The position numbers and the translations under genes are program-made. A DNA stretch of 34,359 bases from CAYHZL01 sp964361075 (GTDB lineage Bacteria; Bacteroidota; Ignavibacteria; UBA10030; UBA8401). The notes under the pieces were generated by a model, which made no database searches, was not told the origin of the DNA, and saw only the letters and a program-made list of their open reading frames with translations. The number at the start of each line of letters is the position of its first letter. The stretch's first letter is position 1. The stretch is from assembly GCA_964361075.1 (NCBI GenBank), contig CAYHZL010000014.1, positions 1-34,359 of the forward strand, in the 5' to 3' direction. Shown here in pieces: positions 32,167-34,359 of the stretch.

Positions 32167-32961
32167 ATGAAAAAAGTTAACATCTTCATACACTGTGTTG
32201 TTGCAATTGTCATCGCATATACACCATCCTCTCTTCACGCCAACGAGCGTCGGTTTGGATTTGTGTATGAATCTTCTGTACTCTCACCGCACGTTCGCGA
32301 ATTAGAAACGTGGAACACCTATCGAACACATTCAAAATATTTTTCTCGAAGATTTGACCAGCGTTTCGAATACGAATTTGGTGTTGTAAATAATCTGATG
32401 TCCGCACTGTATTTCAATTACACATGGAAACTTGCCGATTCATCACAAGGCGCGCTGAACAGCGGCACAGTTGCTTCATCCGAAGCAAGCATTTCCAGCG
32501 AATGGAAATATAAAGTGATGGATAGAACCGCAGATGCTATTGGCATGGCATTGTACGGCGAAGCAACATTGGGTTTAAACGAAGTGGAGTTTGAAGGGAA
32601 ACTTATCTTTGATAAACAAATAGAAAAATTTCTGGTTGCTGCAAATTTTGTAATAGAACATGAAAGCGAAGCTGAAGTTGAAAAAGGTGCTGTCCTGAAC
32701 GAAACATCCCAGCACTATGAAATTGCAGCCGGTATTGCCTACGCAATCAATAATAATTTTTCATTGGGAATTGAAGCACGCTCGATACACAAAAGAAAAG
32801 ATAATATTACAACATTATCAACACTGTATGCCGGATCTACACTTTCCTATTCCGCCGAAAATTGGTGGGTGGTACTCTCTCTGCTTCCTGAACTTTCAAC
32901 AAGTAAAGGAACCGCAGCGTATCAAACAGAATCGCGATTATTATTTTCGTTTCATTTATAA
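32167..32961 (+). CDS. Outer-membrane beta-barrel-like protein, unknown
   Basis: The 264-residue protein has a signal peptide (KKVNIFIHCVVAIVIAYTPS, cleavage near HA-N). Short amphipathic strands with Tyr/Trp-rich repeats follow (RFGFVYESSVL, ETWNTYRTHSKYF, MSALYFNYTWKL), and it ends LLFSFHL, consistent with an outer-membrane barrel of about ten strands. It resembles porin-like proteins that accompany cytochromes, possibly DUF6662-like, but I am not certain. A strong AAGGAG lies eight bases before the ATG. The next gene, a cytochrome c lipoprotein, starts one base after its stop. Confidence 0.75.
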   Translation: MKKVNIFIHCVVAIVIAYTPSSLHANERRFGFVYESSVLSPHVRELETWNTYRTHSKYFSRRFDQRFEYEFGVVNNLMSALYFNYTWKLADSSQGALNSGTVASSEASISSEWKYKVMDRTADAIGMALYGEATLGLNEVEFEGKLIFDKQIEKFLVAANFVIEHESEAEVEKGAVLNETSQHYEIAAGIAYAINNNFSLGIEARSIHKRKDNITTLSTLYAGSTLSYSAENWWVVLSLLPELSTSKGTAAYQTESRLLFSFHL

Positions 32962-32962
32962 T

Positions 32963-33292
32963 ATGAATTTCTTTTTCTTAGTATCTGTTGCTGGAATTCT
33001 CTTGTGTGTGTCTTCTTGTTCAACAAGTATTCCCAAACCGACTGACGACGACATTCAAAAAAATAATCAATCCCCTTCCCTGCACATCGCGCTTCAAGGG
33101 AGAGAAAGATATATTCAGTATTGCAGCGGATGCCATAGCGTACCTTCACCGCAAAAATATACTAAAAGCGAATGGGAAAAAATCTTTCCTGAAATGAGCA
33201 AGAAAGCAAAAATAGATGATAACACTCAACAGATCATTCTTACATACATTATGATGTATACAAAAAAAACTTCTGCTCTTTTTACCGAATAG
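32963..33292 (+). CDS. Cytochrome c-type lipoprotein
   Basis: The frame is open from 32717, but that part overlaps the upstream gene. The ATG at 32963, one base after the preceding stop, gives 109 residues beginning with a lipoprotein signal peptide (FFLVSVAGILLCVSSC, lipobox VSSC, lipidated C19). A single heme c site is C54-S-G-C-H58. Candidate distal ligands are the methionines in FPEMSKKA and the YIMMYT segment near the C-terminus. It would be a small membrane-anchored electron carrier or diheme-like binding partner for the upstream barrel protein. Confidence 0.85.
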   Translation: MNFFFLVSVAGILLCVSSCSTSIPKPTDDDIQKNNQSPSLHIALQGRERYIQYCSGCHSVPSPQKYTKSEWEKIFPEMSKKAKIDDNTQQIILTYIMMYTKKTSALFTE

Positions 33293-33320
33293 AAGAAAAA
33301 TTCAGTACATTGTATTTAAA

Positions 33321-33600
33321 TAATGACATCTCTAAAAACTTATCCCGAAGGGATCCCTTCGGGATTACGAAACCTTCAAGGTTTTTTGTTTTTGCGATAT
33401 ACCATAAAATTTTACCATCACAAAATTTGGTCAAGGGCGATTCCAAAAATTAAGTTTTTTTCGCCACGAAGACACAAAGGCACAAAGAAAACAAATAATA
33501 ATAAACATTTTGCGGCTTCGCGTCTTTGCGAGAAATTTTTTTTTCAATTTATAGAACCGCCCTCAAGTTAAACCTTGAAGGTTTTTAGAGATGTCCTAAT
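33321..33600. mobile_element. MITE-like element with nested repeats
   Basis: Perfect 15-bp terminal repeats GACATCTCTAAAAAC (33325-33339) and GTTTTTAGAGATGTC (33581-33595) match, apart from one base, those of the element at 12.85 kb. TAAT flanks it on both sides (33321-33324, 33597-33600). Inside are a 24-bp perfect palindrome (33342-33365), two AACCTT-x-AAGGTT palindromes, and an inner pair TCAAGGGCGATTC (33431-33443) / GAACCGCCCTCAA (33554-33566) bracketing a CGCCACGAAGACACAAAGG repeat. That inner part looks like a second element inserted in the first. There is no real ORF. Confidence 0.8.
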
Positions 33601-33633
33601 ATTTATTTTTTTTGATACAAATCGAAAACAATT

Positions 33634-33945
33634 ATGGAACAACAAATAGAAGTTACCAAAGAACAAGTCTACTCTTCATTACAGAACGTGTATGATCCGG
33701 AAATTCCGGTGAGTGTTGTAGACCTTGGATTAATTTATGATGTAAAAATAATTGATAATTGGGTTGGCGTGAAAATGACTCTCACTTCCCCTGGCTGCGG
33801 AATGGCAAATCATATTGCCGACCAAGTACGCCAGCAAGTAAGCAACGTACCGGGCGTAACCAATGCAGACGTGCGCATCGTTTGGCAACCACAATGGAAT
33901 CCTTCCATGATTAGCGAAGCAGCACGAAAAAAATTGGGCTGGTAA
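33634..33945 (+). CDS. MIP18/PaaD/SufT-family iron-sulfur assembly protein
   Basis: The 103-residue DUF59 protein has VYDPEIPVSVVDLGLIYDV (about 19-37) and LTSPGCGMANHIADQVR (about 50-66). The conserved cysteine in SPGCGM is present. Members act in iron-sulfur cluster maturation (SufT) or phenylacetate degradation (PaaD). Without paa or suf genes nearby, SufT-like maturation is the more general reading. A separate MRP/ApbC domain is absent. It is 24 bases before the cupin gene, on the same strand. Confidence 0.9.
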   Translation: MEQQIEVTKEQVYSSLQNVYDPEIPVSVVDLGLIYDVKIIDNWVGVKMTLTSPGCGMANHIADQVRQQVSNVPGVTNADVRIVWQPQWNPSMISEAARKKLGW

Positions 33946-33969
33946 AAATTTCTACACTACTACTATGCT

Positions 33970-34308
33970 ATGAGCGCAACCGAATTTGAAACAGCAAAAA
34001 TATTTTCTTTCAACGGCATTATTGATTATGCAAACAATGCAGTTGTAAGCAAAACGATTATCAAAAAAGCAACGGGAACTGTTACTCTCTTCGCCTTTGA
34101 TAAAGGTGAAGAACTCAGCGAACACACTGCACCTTTCGATGCGTTGGTTCAAATTGTAGATGGCACTGCGGAAATTATTATCGGCGGCAACGTGCACAAA
34201 CTTATCGCCGGTCAGTCAATCATAATGCCTGCTGCAATTCCTCACGCAGTGAAAGCAATTGAAAAATTCAAAATGATCTTAACAATGATCAAGCAACACT
34301 CCTCATGA
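33970..34308 (+). CDS. Small cupin-domain protein
   Basis: The 112-residue protein is a single cupin barrel. Motif 1 appears as GEELSEHTAPFDALVQIVDG with one His, and motif 2 as GQSIIMPAAIPHAVKA. Metal ligands are reduced compared with the full G(X)5HXH set, as in several small cupins of unknown function. It may bind a metal or small ligand. The stop overlaps the start of the next gene in ATGA, so the two are co-translated, and the cupin is likely linked to the sugar-type regulator that follows. Confidence 0.85.
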   Translation: MSATEFETAKIFSFNGIIDYANNAVVSKTIIKKATGTVTLFAFDKGEELSEHTAPFDALVQIVDGTAEIIIGGNVHKLIAGQSIIMPAAIPHAVKAIEKFKMILTMIKQHSS

Positions 34309-34359
34309 AAGCCACAATCAAAGAAGTAGCCGATCAGGCAGGCGTTTCAGTTGCAACAG
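34305..34359 (+). CDS. LacI-family regulator, N-terminal fragment (cut by window end)
   Basis: Only 18 codons are visible: MKATIKEVADQAGVSVAT. This is the LacI-type helix-turn-helix opening (TIKDVAxxAGVSxAT). The ATG overlaps the cupin stop by four bases. The rest lies beyond the window, so the ligand and targets cannot be inferred. Confidence 0.85.
   Translation, partial: MKATIKEVADQAGVSVAT

Noticed and set aside
32717..32962. N-terminal extension of the cytochrome frame into the preceding gene
   Set aside because: It lies within the barrel gene in another frame. The ATG at 32963 gives a perfect lipoprotein signal peptide, so the upstream part is a shadow.
33323..33571. 82-residue ORF inside the third MITE
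   Set aside because: It covers palindromes and dispersed repeats, has no ribosome site, and gives a product with no domain pattern.
33340..33580. CRISPR-like array, because of repeated palindromic pieces
   Set aside because: The units differ in sequence and spacing and no cas gene is present. They are nested inverted repeats.

Overview
The window reads as an AT-rich chromosomal segment from a bacterium of the Bacteroidota/Chlorobiota group, most plausibly an Ignavibacteria-like lineage. The reasons are the protein style of the housekeeping genes, a fused E1 alpha/beta 2-oxoacid dehydrogenase, an Hc1-type histone-like protein, FeoA-FeoA-FeoB, and the mix of Shine-Dalgarno sites with TTGACA/TATAAT-like promoters rather than the Bacteroidia-type TAnnTTTG promoter. 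This placement is inferred by eye; no search was run.

Layout. A nested inverted repeat (1-95) and an EamA transporter gene (-) come first, followed by the divergent polA (+). A small MITE-like element is inserted exactly at the polA stop codon. From about 24.0 kb back to 4.0 kb almost everything is on the minus strand. Reading in the direction of transcription: lpdA (E3), lipB, a fused E1 alpha/beta, a YecH/DUF2492-like small protein, an unknown 93-100 aa protein, E1 alpha, E1 beta and E2 of a branched-chain-type 2-oxoacid dehydrogenase, an outer-membrane-type beta protein, lipA, a second MITE, pdhA-pdhB-pdhC, rplM-rpsI, rpsB-tsf, pyrH-frr, and a PspC/LiaF-like membrane pair. Three E1 sets, two E2s, one E3 and both lipoate genes (LipB transfers octanoate, LipA inserts sulfur) therefore sit together: a complete lipoyl-dependent oxidative decarboxylation block. 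The leader of its first gene (lpdA) has a sigma70-like promoter, a 12-codon ORF rich in Ile/Leu/Val, and a strong intrinsic terminator just before the start codon, which together suggest attenuation.

The right third holds several short units. A small zinc-ribbon protein and rpsU (+) end at a bidirectional terminator. An ECF sigma factor and its membrane anti-sigma partner (-) have an ECF-type promoter in front. Then come a histone-like gene and a CPBP-family membrane protein that has lost its usual histidines. An iron-uptake operon fur-feoA-feoA-feoB plus a FeoB-associated Cys-rich small protein (+) has a textbook promoter and a Fur-box-like palindrome at the expected start site. After it lie a beta-barrel-like protein with a cytochrome c lipoprotein, a third MITE sharing its terminal repeats with the second, a MIP18/SufT-like protein, a cupin, and the first codons of a LacI-family regulator cut by the window end.

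No tRNA, rRNA, CRISPR array, integrase or transposase gene was seen. The mobile content is limited to non-coding palindromic or MITE-like elements in intergenic gaps.
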